From assembly GCA_028097785.1 (NCBI GenBank), contig JAOHFB010000012.1:1-19074 (forward strand): a stretch of 19,074 nt of DNA, read 5' to 3'. Shown piece by piece: positions 1 through 6,386 of the stretch. The position numbers were made by a program, and so were the translations under genes. How positions within the stretch are numbered: the stretch's first letter is position 1; the number at the start of each line of letters is the position of its first letter. This stretch comes from Candidatus Pelagibacter sp. (GTDB taxonomy: Bacteria > Pseudomonadota > Alphaproteobacteria > Pelagibacterales > Pelagibacteraceae). Under the pieces are notes generated by a model, which saw nothing but the letters and a program-made list of their open reading frames with translations, searched no databases and was not told the origin of the DNA.

Positions 1-418
1 TATCATAAAACAATTCACCTAATTCAAAATTATCTTGAATTTTAATTTTTTTAAAAACGATCGTCAGCGTTTCACCATTAAATAATTTTTTGAAAATTCC
101 CGATATTGTGATTGATAGAATTGTCACATATAGCAGGACATGATTTAACTTTGCCAAAAATTTTTGACCTTTAAAAACACTTGGCTCTAACTTGGGAGTC
201 GGATTAAACAAATTATTAAGTAACCTTAAGATTACCAGGTAAAATATAGATAAACCAACTGCCACATGTATATCTTCTACAGTTAGTCTTTCAGGTCCAA
301 AATCTAAATCTACTAAATAAAATCCAAGTGGAATTTGTATAAAAAGTAATATCGCACTTAACCAATGCAATGATTTGGAAATTAAACCATACTCTGTTAA
401 TGTGTTTTTAACATGCAT
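1..418 (-). CDS. Cytochrome b561 family membrane protein (C-terminus off the window)
   Basis: Reading the minus strand from the ATG at 418 gives 139 codons without a stop up to the window edge, so the C-terminal quarter or so is missing. The product resembles the prokaryotic CybB-type cytochrome b561, a diheme inner-membrane protein that moves electrons from quinol to periplasmic or soluble partners. Three hydrophobic segments are visible at about residues 19-36, 51-68 and 93-109. Histidines H18 (in KSLHWL), H51 (in EDIHVAVG) and H93 (in NHVLLY) fall where the family has its heme-ligand region and conserved helix histidine. The start is forced: an in-frame TAA lies two codons upstream (424-422) and no other plausible start precedes the conserved HWL. 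It diverges from a cytochrome c'-type gene, a familiar functional pairing, and the two start codons overlap in one ATGCAT. The family call is fairly sure; the physiological partner is inferred. Confidence 0.85.
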   Translation of the reverse strand, partial: MHVKNTLTEYGLISKSLHWLSAILLFIQIPLGFYLVDLDFGPERLTVEDIHVAVGLSIFYLVILRLLNNLFNPTPKLEPSVFKGQKFLAKLNHVLLYVTILSITISGIFKKLFNGETLTIVFKKIKIQDNFELGELFYD

Positions 419-880
419 TCTTTAATTAAACATATTGCAAAGAACATTGGTATTAGTTTGTTTTTAATAATTTCAATACTTATTGCCACACACGCACATT
501 CTGAACAATCAGCTGAGGATATAATTAAAAATAGAAAAGCTTTATTTAGCAAAAACTATAGTACCGCTAAAAAAGTTCAATCACTCTCATCAAGTGGGGA
601 TTTTGATGGAGCAAAAAAATTAATGCTAGAAATGAGTGAAAATTACAAAACTTTATTAAAAATGTTTCCAGATAACACTAAAGAAGGATTTAAAACAGAA
701 GTTACTCCTTTAGTATGGGAGGAAAAAGATAAGTTTAATTCTTTAATGGAAAAATCCTCTAATGATATGATTGAACTAGCATCAATTATTGAAAATTCTG
801 ATAATATTAGAGGAACATTAGGTAAGTTAATGTGGGGCAACTGCAAAGCTTGTCATTCGAAATATAGAGTAGAGCATTAA
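413..880 (+). CDS. Cytochrome c' / c556-type periplasmic cytochrome
   Basis: The 155-residue product has an N-terminal signal peptide (hydrophobic core about residues 12-26, likely cleavage near ATHAHS), then a mostly helical domain and a single heme-binding CKACH at residues 144-148 close to the C-terminus, followed by SKYR. A C-terminal CxxCH followed by a basic residue is the hallmark of class II cytochromes c (four-helix bundle, PF01322). I cannot tell from sequence alone whether the heme is five-coordinate (c') or Met-ligated (c556): the KALM-type methionine position reads KALF here, which favours the c' type. It probably exchanges electrons with, or takes part in gas or radical sensing with, the cytochrome b561 encoded divergently. 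The start at 413 is the only one possible that keeps the signal peptide (TAA at 398-400 upstream). No Shine-Dalgarno is visible, so a leaderless message is possible. Confidence 0.9.
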   Translation: MHSLIKHIAKNIGISLFLIISILIATHAHSEQSAEDIIKNRKALFSKNYSTAKKVQSLSSSGDFDGAKKLMLEMSENYKTLLKMFPDNTKEGFKTEVTPLVWEEKDKFNSLMEKSSNDMIELASIIENSDNIRGTLGKLMWGNCKACHSKYRVEH

Positions 881-910
881 TTTTTAATTAGTCCATATTT
901 TGATAATTTG

Positions 911-1432
911 ATGATTCCAATAAAAATTAAAGAACACTTGGATAATTATATTCATCAAGAAGTTTATGTGCAAATAGCCGTATTAAAAGGTAAGGAAAAA
1001 GTATCAACAAATGCTGCAATTAATAGTTATTTTAACTCAAATCATTTTAGAGATTTGTCTGAGGGTAGGCCTTATGATCATTTTATAGATGGATTGAATG
1101 ATAAGTGTTTAATCAAATTAATAAATTCGCCTATGAAAGACAAAGAAACCAATGATGAAGTGATCATTGAACTTCAAAAAAAGTTAAAAGAGTTGAGTAA
1201 TGATGAATTAGAAAATACTTTCTGGGAAATTGAGACTGGTGAATTTTTAAACAACGATCAAATTAAAGAGCTTGAACAAGAAAGAGATCAAATGATAAAA
1301 AGTTTAGATCTTAAGAATAAAAATAATGTTCATCAGGTTCTATTTAATTTTTGTAAAAAATATGAAGAATTATGCATCATCAAATATCCTGATGCGCCAT
1401 TACCTTTAGAAATATTAAAATCAATTAATTAA
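911..1432 (+). CDS. Hypothetical acidic, coiled-coil-prone cytoplasmic protein
   Basis: I do not recognise this 173-residue protein. It has no signal peptide and no membrane segment. The middle (about residues 77-130) is rich in E, K, Q and L with heptad-like spacing (ELQKKLKEL, IKELEQERDQ), suggesting helices or a short coiled coil. The C-terminus has two cysteines (FNFCKKYEELC) and ends in a proline-rich turn (YPDAPLPLEI). A TTG lies directly before the ATG in frame (908), but ATG at 911 is the more likely start. It begins 30 bp after the cytochrome c gene and could be co-transcribed with it, though nothing in the protein suggests electron transfer. It ends 9 bp before a block of tandem hairpins that probably terminates its transcript. 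Confidence 0.6.
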   Translation: MIPIKIKEHLDNYIHQEVYVQIAVLKGKEKVSTNAAINSYFNSNHFRDLSEGRPYDHFIDGLNDKCLIKLINSPMKDKETNDEVIIELQKKLKELSNDELENTFWEIETGEFLNNDQIKELEQERDQMIKSLDLKNKNNVHQVLFNFCKKYEELCIIKYPDAPLPLEILKSIN

Positions 1433-1440
1433 ATTTTTAA

Positions 1441-1520
1441 GGGTTCGCTCTTTAAGATAAGTCCTAAAGAGCCCCCTTATACAGCCTCTTCGGCTTTTAA
1501 ATCCGTTTGGATTTTATTTG
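1441..1520. terminator. Three tandem hairpins, probable two-way terminator or structured RNA
   Basis: Three stem-loops follow one another. Stem 1 pairs GCTCTTTA (1447-1454) with TAAAGAGC (1465-1472), closed further out by GGG (1441-1443) with CCC (1473-1476). Stem 2 pairs AGCC (1483-1486) with GGCT (1492-1495) and is followed by TTTT. Stem 3 pairs AAATCC (1499-1504) with GGATTT (1509-1514) and is followed on the plus strand by a T-rich stretch (TTATTTGTTTGTTTT). For the plus strand this fits termination after the hypothetical gene ending at 1432. On the minus strand, stem 1 is the last element and would end the transcript carrying the micro-ORF at 1575. Three stems in a row is more than a terminator needs, so a small structured RNA remains possible. 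Confidence 0.55.
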
Positions 1521-1545
1521 TTTGTTTTATGGATTGTTTCTTCAG

Positions 1546-1575
1546 CTAAGTGTCAGGTGGTGTAAGTTTTAACAT
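1546..1575 (-). CDS. Candidate micro-ORF with perfect Shine-Dalgarno, ended by in-frame TAG
   Basis: On the minus strand AAGGAGGT (1587-1580) stands 4 nt before an ATG at 1575. This is the strongest Shine-Dalgarno in the window. The ORF encodes MLKLTPPDT and stops at TAG (1548-1546). The same frame then stays open for 22 more codons (LKKQ ... AEEAV) to TAA at 1479-1477. A -1 slip at ACT TAG would instead give LAEETIHKTNK and a stop. The possibilities are a leader peptide, a small protein with recoding, or a small gene broken by a nonsense change. It lies in the spacer after the reductase gene and ends in the triple-hairpin block. The ribosome-binding site and the frame are directly seen; that the peptide is made is inference. 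Confidence 0.4.
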   Translation of the reverse strand: MLKLTPPDT

Positions 1576-1693
1576 AATGACCTCCTTGTTATAAAGGTAA
1601 TTATTAATAAACTTATTTCAATTGATTTATTTACTTTAAAAGCAAATATACTTCTTGAATACAACCTGCTGCTTTAGTAGATTCCCGTTAATC

Positions 1694-1709
1694 TAATAAG
1701 TTCTTATTA
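1694..1709. repeat. Perfect inverted repeat next to the reductase stop codon
   Basis: TAATAAG (1694-1700) and CTTATTA (1703-1709) form a perfect 7-bp dyad with a 2-base centre, ending 2 bp from the stop codon of the minus-strand reductase. A 2-base loop is too tight for a simple RNA hairpin, so it could be a protein-binding dyad or a chance AT-rich palindrome. A second small dyad, AGATT...AATCT, lies just beyond it (about 1679-1694). Confidence 0.3.
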
Positions 1710-1711
1710 AA

Positions 1712-2569
1712 TTATTTTTTATCAATTAATTCACTAATAAAATTTTCGCCATAGCCATCATCTACAGCTTTTTGAAAATAATTTTTATTATCTTCTGCAA
1801 TTTTTTCAGCTTCTGGAAAATCTTTTAATAGATCTTGAATGTAAGTTAAGTCTTTTACAGAATTAGTTGCTGTAAATTTAAATCCTTTTGAATCTCCTTT
1901 AAGCAAAGCATCAAAAACTCTAATAAGTGCAGCTGAATTTCCAGAGCCAAGTTTCGCTACATCAAATAATTTTTGTAAATCTAAATCAAATTTTTTAGCA
2001 GCTTTTGCCATATGATTTATTAATGCAGCATTACCCAGTGTTAAAAAATTGTTTAAAAGCTTTGATTTTGCACCCATTCCAACAGGACCAAAGTGAAAAT
2101 AATTCTTACAAAAAAGTTTTAATGTTGGTTCTGCTAATTTAAAGTTATTATCTGTTGCCCCAACAATACCACCCAAGACACCTTCTTCTGCTTGAACAGG
2201 GCCACCCATTACAGGACATTCTACATAATTGATTTTATTAGATTGATAAATTTTTTCAGTTTCAATTGATCCTGTCTTGTTGTGAGTAGTGATATCAATG
2301 ATTAACGTTTTTTCATCTAAAATAATTGAAAGTTTTGAAGCAATTTCTTTTGCAATAGGGGTATTAGTTACGCATTTAATCAAAACATTTAACTGTTTCT
2401 CCTTAAATTCTTCCAGACTTTTTACTTCTTTTGCACCTTTGGTTACAATTTTTTCTATTGGCTTTCTATTTTTGTTAGCGATTACAAATAAGTTATTACC
2501 TTTATCTAAAATATTTTTAGCTATTCCATAGCCCATGTAACCAACACCGATAAAGCCAATATTATTCAT
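1712..2569 (-). CDS. 3-hydroxyisobutyrate dehydrogenase family NAD(P)-dependent reductase
   Basis: This 285-residue beta-hydroxyacid dehydrogenase has the usual length. An N-terminal Rossmann domain carries GFIGVGYMG (residues 5-13), the dinucleotide-binding glycine motif. The helical C-terminal half carries GAKSKLLNN (166-174), with the family's catalytic lysine at K170. The substrate-binding signature PVSGG reads PVMGG (119-123), so the conserved serine, which normally contacts the substrate carboxylate, is methionine. It is therefore a divergent member: 3-hydroxyisobutyrate, tartronate semialdehyde and succinate semialdehyde are all possible substrates, and none can be picked from sequence. 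It stands alone on its strand, diverging from a small membrane protein at 2614. Start at 2569 is well supported because the Rossmann strand begins three residues in (MNNIGFIG). Confidence 0.85.
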   Translation of the reverse strand: MNNIGFIGVGYMGYGIAKNILDKGNNLFVIANKNRKPIEKIVTKGAKEVKSLEEFKEKQLNVLIKCVTNTPIAKEIASKLSIILDEKTLIIDITTHNKTGSIETEKIYQSNKINYVECPVMGGPVQAEEGVLGGIVGATDNNFKLAEPTLKLFCKNYFHFGPVGMGAKSKLLNNFLTLGNAALINHMAKAAKKFDLDLQKLFDVAKLGSGNSAALIRVFDALLKGDSKGFKFTATNSVKDLTYIQDLLKDFPEAEKIAEDNKNYFQKAVDDGYGENFISELIDKK

Positions 2570-2613
2570 ATAATGAAGTTTACATGATAATTTAATATGT
2601 ATAAAGTTTATTT

Positions 2614-2793
2614 ATGAAATACTTGTGTGCATTAAGAGATTTATTAATAAGTCTTGTTGCCTCAACTATTATTATCTACGCAATAAATATAGTCGCTGGT
2701 TTTGCTGGTGCTGATTATCAGTTTAGTCATGGTGAAGCTTTTGTTGTTTGGATTTTAATGGCAATACTAGTTAACAATTGTTTAAAAAGATAA
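2614..2793 (+). CDS. Small two-helix membrane protein (59 aa), hypothetical
   Basis: An ATG at 2614 opens a 59-codon frame ending in TAA at 2791-2793. The peptide has two hydrophobic segments, about residues 9-31 (ISLVASTIIIYAIN region) and 43-54 (FVVWILMAILV). A short polar loop with D34 and H39 separates them, and it ends in a basic CLKR tail. That is the layout of a small inner-membrane hairpin. The frame nearly fills the gap between the divergent reductase and the convergent dioxygenase, whose stop codon is at 2795, leaving one base between the two genes. In such compact DNA this tidy fit supports a real gene. No family or function is recognised. Confidence 0.65.
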   Translation: MKYLCALRDLLISLVASTIIIYAINIVAGFAGADYQFSHGEAFVVWILMAILVNNCLKR

Positions 2794-2794
2794 A

Positions 2795-3898
2795 TTATAG
2801 ATTAAATTTTCTTTTTAAGTGTCTTAGTTTTCCTTCGGTGCTATCGTAGTCAATATAGCAGCCTTGTAAAAATCTATTACCTTCTTTTACTTCATAAGAA
2901 GTTCTTCCATGAAGTAATCTATAGTTATCCATCATCATTAAATCTTTTGGAGCAAGCTTAAATTCTATCATATATTTTTTAGAGTTATACATTTCAGATA
3001 ATTTCTTTCTTGCCTTGTAATATAAATCTAATTCATCTTTTTCTAGAATTGGTACATAATCTAAACGTGGGCTAAATCGAACTTGTTTAAATGTTTTGTC
3101 ATCATTCAGTTTAATTAATTCAGACCAATCTTCCAAAACTACTTCCTTATCAATAAATTTAAATCTTACTTTTACTTCAGATAAAATTTTATAAAATTCT
3201 GGATTTTCTTTTTTTAAATCTTCTGTAACTGTAAAACCGTCTACCAATGTAGACAATCCACCTGTCACTTCACTTTCAATACAATGAAGTAGCTGTATAC
3301 AGGGTACAGGGTTACGGTAAGGATTGTCAGTATGAGGTGATAAGCCTAGAGATGTATATGCAAGATCATTTGGATCTGGTTTAGATTTAACATCAAAATA
3401 TTCACCAAAATTTGTTCTTCTGACACTACCTATTGAGTTTGCAAATTTAACAATAAAGTTATTTTCAGTTGGAATATTTTTGACGATTACAAAGCCATAT
3501 TTGTAGAAAGAAACAAGCAAATCATACATTTCTTTACTATCAAAAAAGTTATCTTGGTATTCAAAGTTTTTTATATTCTCTAAAGTTGAATTCCATTTGA
3601 TTTTAGGGATAGATTTTATAACCGTATCATCGTTAGAGAATTCTAAGGCAAGTTTATCAATGTCTAATTTAGATTTTACACCATCATTAAAGTCAATTTC
3701 TAGAAATTTTTCATTAATATTGGCTGCGTTAATTGATATTTCGCTACTTAAAGTTGTTGGATCAAACAGTCTCTGTTGAGTGCCTTTATCTAAAAATTCT
3801 TCACCATCAACTCTTTCTCTTAACCAAAAAGGGTGTATTTCTTTTTTGGTTAAACCACTGTTGAAGTAAACTTTATTTTCATCAAGTTCAATTTTCAT
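2795..3898 (-). CDS. Gamma-butyrobetaine hydroxylase-like Fe(II)/2-oxoglutarate dioxygenase
   Basis: The 367-residue product matches the length and two-domain layout of gamma-butyrobetaine or trimethyllysine hydroxylases (TauD/TfdA superfamily). Residues about 1-90 correspond to the small N-terminal domain (HPFWLRERV at 22-30, then QQRLFDP). The catalytic barrel follows with H189 and D191 (SPHTDNPYRNP) as two iron ligands, H330 (LLHGRTSY) as the third, and R342 (NRFLQGCY) as probable 2-oxoglutarate-binding arginine. These enzymes hydroxylate quaternary-ammonium substrates such as gamma-butyrobetaine, trimethyllysine or trimethylaminoethylphosphonate. The N-terminal domain normally binds zinc through three Cys and a His; here there is no cysteine before C200, so that site is lost. 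An osmolyte (betaine-type) transporter lies 11 kb away, thematically consistent but not linked. Substrate is uncertain. Confidence 0.85.
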   Translation of the reverse strand: MKIELDENKVYFNSGLTKKEIHPFWLRERVDGEEFLDKGTQQRLFDPTTLSSEISINAANINEKFLEIDFNDGVKSKLDIDKLALEFSNDDTVIKSIPKIKWNSTLENIKNFEYQDNFFDSKEMYDLLVSFYKYGFVIVKNIPTENNFIVKFANSIGSVRRTNFGEYFDVKSKPDPNDLAYTSLGLSPHTDNPYRNPVPCIQLLHCIESEVTGGLSTLVDGFTVTEDLKKENPEFYKILSEVKVRFKFIDKEVVLEDWSELIKLNDDKTFKQVRFSPRLDYVPILEKDELDLYYKARKKLSEMYNSKKYMIEFKLAPKDLMMMDNYRLLHGRTSYEVKEGNRFLQGCYIDYDSTEGKLRHLKRKFNL

Positions 3899-3964
3899 AA
3901 CTAGAATCTAGAATTATTTAAATTTTAACTTTATTCAACATAAATAAAATAGTAAGAGATTGAT

Positions 3965-4771
3965 GTGGATCAATTTAATTTAAAAAACTACCCAATTTAT
4001 GCAAATTTTTTAAATAAGTTAGCGAAAGATTTAACTAAGTTTTATTATAAGAAGTTAGACAAACCTTTTAAGATATCTAATAAGCTAAAAGGTAAGGGAT
4101 ATGATCCTGTAACAACTTCTGATAAAGCATTTGAAAAATTTATAAGATCTAAAATTTCTAAAAAATTTCCAAATCATCAAATTATAGGAGAAGAGTATGG
4201 TCACAAAAATACCAAAAGTAAATTTTCATGGGTAATTGACCCAATTGATGGAACCAGATCATATGTGGTGGGAAATCCAAGTTGGAGCAATCTAATTTCT
4301 CTAAATTACAATGGGGAACCTTATTTAGGATTAGCTAATTTTCCAAAAATGAAAAAATATTACTTAAATACAAGTAAAAATTCAGCATATGTTTTTGAAA
4401 ATAATAAAAAAAGAAAACTTAAAGTTAATACTAAAGTAAATTTTGCAAATGCAAAGTTAGCTGCTGCATTTCATAATACTTTATCTTTAAAGCAACAATC
4501 AAAAATTAGTAAATTTATTAAACGTATGCAATTTCCATGTTTTGATGCACTTACGTATTGTCAGTTAGCTGAAGGTAGACTTGAGTTGGTTGCACAATGT
4601 GCAAACAAAATTTGGGATATTCATCCTATAATGCCAATAGTAAGAGCAAGCGGAGCAATAGTAACAACTTGGGACAATAAAAATCCTGTAGTTGGTGGAA
4701 ATATTATTGTTTCAAATAATATTTCTAATCATAAAAAAGTGTTAAAATTATTAAAACCTGTTTCAAAATGA
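3965..4771 (+). CDS. Inositol monophosphatase family phosphatase, histidinol-phosphatase (HisN)-like
   Basis: The 268-residue product belongs to the Mg-dependent IMPase fold (PF00459). Visible are DPVTTSD (47-53), the metal-binding glutamates in GEEYG (75-79), the signature DPIDGT (92-97) and the C-terminal WDIHP (217-221). The run DPIDGTRSY...GNPSWSNLISL is closer to the HisN type of histidinol-phosphate phosphatase than to inositol monophosphatase or CysQ, so a histidine-biosynthesis role is my best guess, without support from neighbours. Translation starts at a GTG (3965); the in-frame TAA at 3953-3955 limits any extension, and the overlapping ATG at 3963 is in another frame and stops at once. 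It heads a coupled run: its stop overlaps the start of the DUF924 gene in ATGA. Confidence 0.8.
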   Translation: MDQFNLKNYPIYANFLNKLAKDLTKFYYKKLDKPFKISNKLKGKGYDPVTTSDKAFEKFIRSKISKKFPNHQIIGEEYGHKNTKSKFSWVIDPIDGTRSYVVGNPSWSNLISLNYNGEPYLGLANFPKMKKYYLNTSKNSAYVFENNKKRKLKVNTKVNFANAKLAAAFHNTLSLKQQSKISKFIKRMQFPCFDALTYCQLAEGRLELVAQCANKIWDIHPIMPIVRASGAIVTTWDNKNPVVGGNIIVSNNISNHKKVLKLLKPVSK

Positions 4772-5331
4772 TCCCAAAAAAAGCTCAAGAAATTTTAGAT
4801 TTTTGGTTTAAAGAAACTCCAGCTGAAAAAAGATTTAAAAAAGATGAAGCTTTTGACAAAACCATAAGAGAAAAATTTCTAAATGATTATGAGCTTGCAA
4901 GTCAAAACGAGTATGATGATTGGCAAGATCAACCAATGAGCGCACTAGCTCTAGTTATTCTTTTTGACCAATTTTCAAGAAATATGTTTAGAAATGATAA
5001 AAAAGCTTTTGCTCAAGATCATAAAACAAGATTGATTGTTAATGACGCAGTGTATGCAGGTTATTTAGAGTCTATGAATGAAAGTGAAAGATTTTTTATG
5101 ATATTACCTCTTATTCATAGTGAAGAAATAACCGATCATGATATGGCTTATTATTTACTTAATAAATATCTTAGAGAGCATGAAGGATATGTTCAAATAA
5201 AGAAATTTTGGAAAGATCACACAAAAGCAATTCGATTATTTCATAGGTACCCTCATAGAAATAAAATTCTTGGAAGAGAGTCTACTGAAGAAGAATTGGC
5301 TTTTCTAAATGGACCTAATTCTTCTTGGTAA
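4768..5331 (+). CDS. DUF924 family protein
   Basis: This 187-residue protein matches the DUF924 family (PF06041), an all-helical TPR-like fold of unknown biochemical role. Recognisable features are the N-terminal ILDFWF, the central ALALVILFDQFSRNMFR (about residues 59-75), the helix with ERFFMILPLIHSE, and the C-terminal YPHRNKILGRESTEEELAFL. Family size is about 180-200 residues, so it is full length. Its ATG overlaps the stop of the phosphatase gene by 4 nt (ATGA), implying translational coupling. The next gene starts at or just after its stop. Cytoplasmic; no function is claimed. Confidence 0.88.
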   Translation: MIPKKAQEILDFWFKETPAEKRFKKDEAFDKTIREKFLNDYELASQNEYDDWQDQPMSALALVILFDQFSRNMFRNDKKAFAQDHKTRLIVNDAVYAGYLESMNESERFFMILPLIHSEEITDHDMAYYLLNKYLREHEGYVQIKKFWKDHTKAIRLFHRYPHRNKILGRESTEEELAFLNGPNSSW

Positions 5332-5333
5332 TT

Positions 5334-5681
5334 GTGAACTTAAAACATATTTATAAAATAATTGAAAATGATGAGCTTAAAAAAGCTAAATTATCAGGTG
5401 AATATCTTGGGTCTTCAAAGGATATACAAGATGGCTATATTCATTTTTCAGGTCAAGAGCAAGTCGCATCTACTCTTAAAAAATATTATTCAGAAATAGA
5501 TAATTTAATATTATTAAAAGTAGAAACATTGAAATTAGATCACTTAGTTTGGGAACAGGCGTCGGATGGAAATTTTTTTCCTCATTTGTATTCTCCACTT
5601 AATTTAAGTAATGTTGTTAAAGAATATGAAATTGGTTTGGATAAAGAGGGCAATCATGAATTGCCTGAAGATTTAGATTAA
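5334..5681 (+). CDS. DUF952 family protein
   Basis: A 115-residue member of DUF952 (PF06108), a small conserved bacterial family of unknown function. It is recognised by HIYKI at the start, then LSGEYLGSSKDIQDGYIHFS (family pattern G-x-GS-x-D-x-x-DGFIH-S) and a QVASTLKKYY helix, ending with FPHLYSPLNLSNV. I place the start at GTG 5334, which puts IYKI at the usual distance from the N-terminus; a TTG at 5325 would add three residues and overlap the upstream gene by 7 nt. Some DUF952 proteins are described as relatives of ADP-ribosyl-binding or transferase folds, but nothing here proves activity. The stop overlaps the stop of the minus-strand SMR gene by 4 nt (5678-5681). Confidence 0.85.
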   Translation: MNLKHIYKIIENDELKKAKLSGEYLGSSKDIQDGYIHFSGQEQVASTLKKYYSEIDNLILLKVETLKLDHLVWEQASDGNFFPHLYSPLNLSNVVKEYEIGLDKEGNHELPEDLD

Positions 5682-6013
5682 TTAAGTTTACCTAAGTAAT
5701 TAACCATCACTACTCCAACTATAATTAATATAATTCCTATCGTTCCATATAAATTTGGAATTTGATTGTATTTAAGCATCGCAAACAAAACGACTCCGGT
5801 AACTGTTAATCCACTATAAGTAGAATAAGCAAATCCAACTGGGAGTGCCGACATTGCTTTTGAAATAGAAAACATAGTAATGCACATAAACAAAATACAT
5901 AAAATTGATGGAGTTAATTTTGTAAAACCGTCTGATATTTTGGCAAAACTATTTGAAGCTATTCCAAATGAAATTCCTATTGCTAAGAATAGATAACCAA
6001 ATAAAGGTTTCAT
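5678..6013 (-). CDS. SMR-family small membrane transporter homologue, subunit 2 of a pair
   Basis: The 111-residue product has four hydrophobic helices and the small multidrug resistance fold, with KISDGFTKLTPS (25-36) aligning closely with EmrE KFSEGFTRLWPS. The helix-1 glutamate that binds protons and substrate (E14 of EmrE) aligns with G17, and the EmrE W63 position is tyrosine (YSTYSGL). No other acidic residue lies in a helix. It therefore cannot use the standard SMR proton-antiport mechanism. It starts 2 bp after the stop of a second SMR gene, and such pairs usually form heterodimers with opposite topology. Lipid-linked sugar flippases of the ArnE/ArnF type are relatives without this glutamate, so a flippase role is one alternative. 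Family assignment is firm; function is unknown. Confidence 0.8.
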   Translation of the reverse strand: MKPLFGYLFLAIGISFGIASNSFAKISDGFTKLTPSILCILFMCITMFSISKAMSALPVGFAYSTYSGLTVTGVVLFAMLKYNQIPNLYGTIGIILIIVGVVMVNYLGKLN

Positions 6014-6015
6014 GT

Positions 6016-6348
6016 TTAATTATTGCCCAGTAAATTAACCATTAAAACTCCAATGATAATAAATGCTAACCCTATTATTGAATAAAGATTTGGCATTTGA
6101 TCAAATCTAAATATTCCAACAACTACGGTTGCAATGATAGTTAATCCCGCAAAGGAAGCATATGTTATTCCCATTGGAATATTTTTCATCACCATTGAGA
6201 GTGCATACATGCATGCAACAATTGTGATACCAGTGACGATGCTTGGAAAGAGAAGGGTAAAACCCTCAGCACTTTTTGCAAAACTATTTGAAGTCACTCC
6301 AAGCAAAACTGCTAGGATTAAAAAGCCATAGGATGTTGCGAGACTCAT
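6016..6348 (-). CDS. SMR-family small membrane transporter homologue, subunit 1 of a pair
   Basis: This 110-residue four-helix protein is the upstream member of the SMR pair. KSAEGFTLLFPS (25-36) aligns with the EmrE loop after helix 1, and SNSFAK (20-25) is shared exactly with its partner, pointing to an old gene duplication. The EmrE E14 position is again glycine (G17) and the W63 position is phenylalanine (YASFAGL). Loss of the same catalytic residue in both subunits shows it was not kept in the other half of the dimer. The start ATG at 6348 leaves a 38-bp spacer to the next upstream minus gene. Likely an inner-membrane heterodimer with the downstream product; substrate unknown. Confidence 0.8.
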   Translation of the reverse strand: MSLATSYGFLILAVLLGVTSNSFAKSAEGFTLLFPSIVTGITIVACMYALSMVMKNIPMGITYASFAGLTIIATVVVGIFRFDQMPNLYSIIGLAFIIIGVLMVNLLGNN

Positions 6349-6386
6349 TTAATAATATTAAATGAAATCTCGCTAAATATATATAA

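Noticed and set aside
1441..1520. tmRNA, SRP RNA or tRNA remnant, suggested by GGGTTCG near 1441
   Set aside because: No T-loop with acceptor stem, no CCA end and no SRP or tmRNA core motif can be assembled around it.
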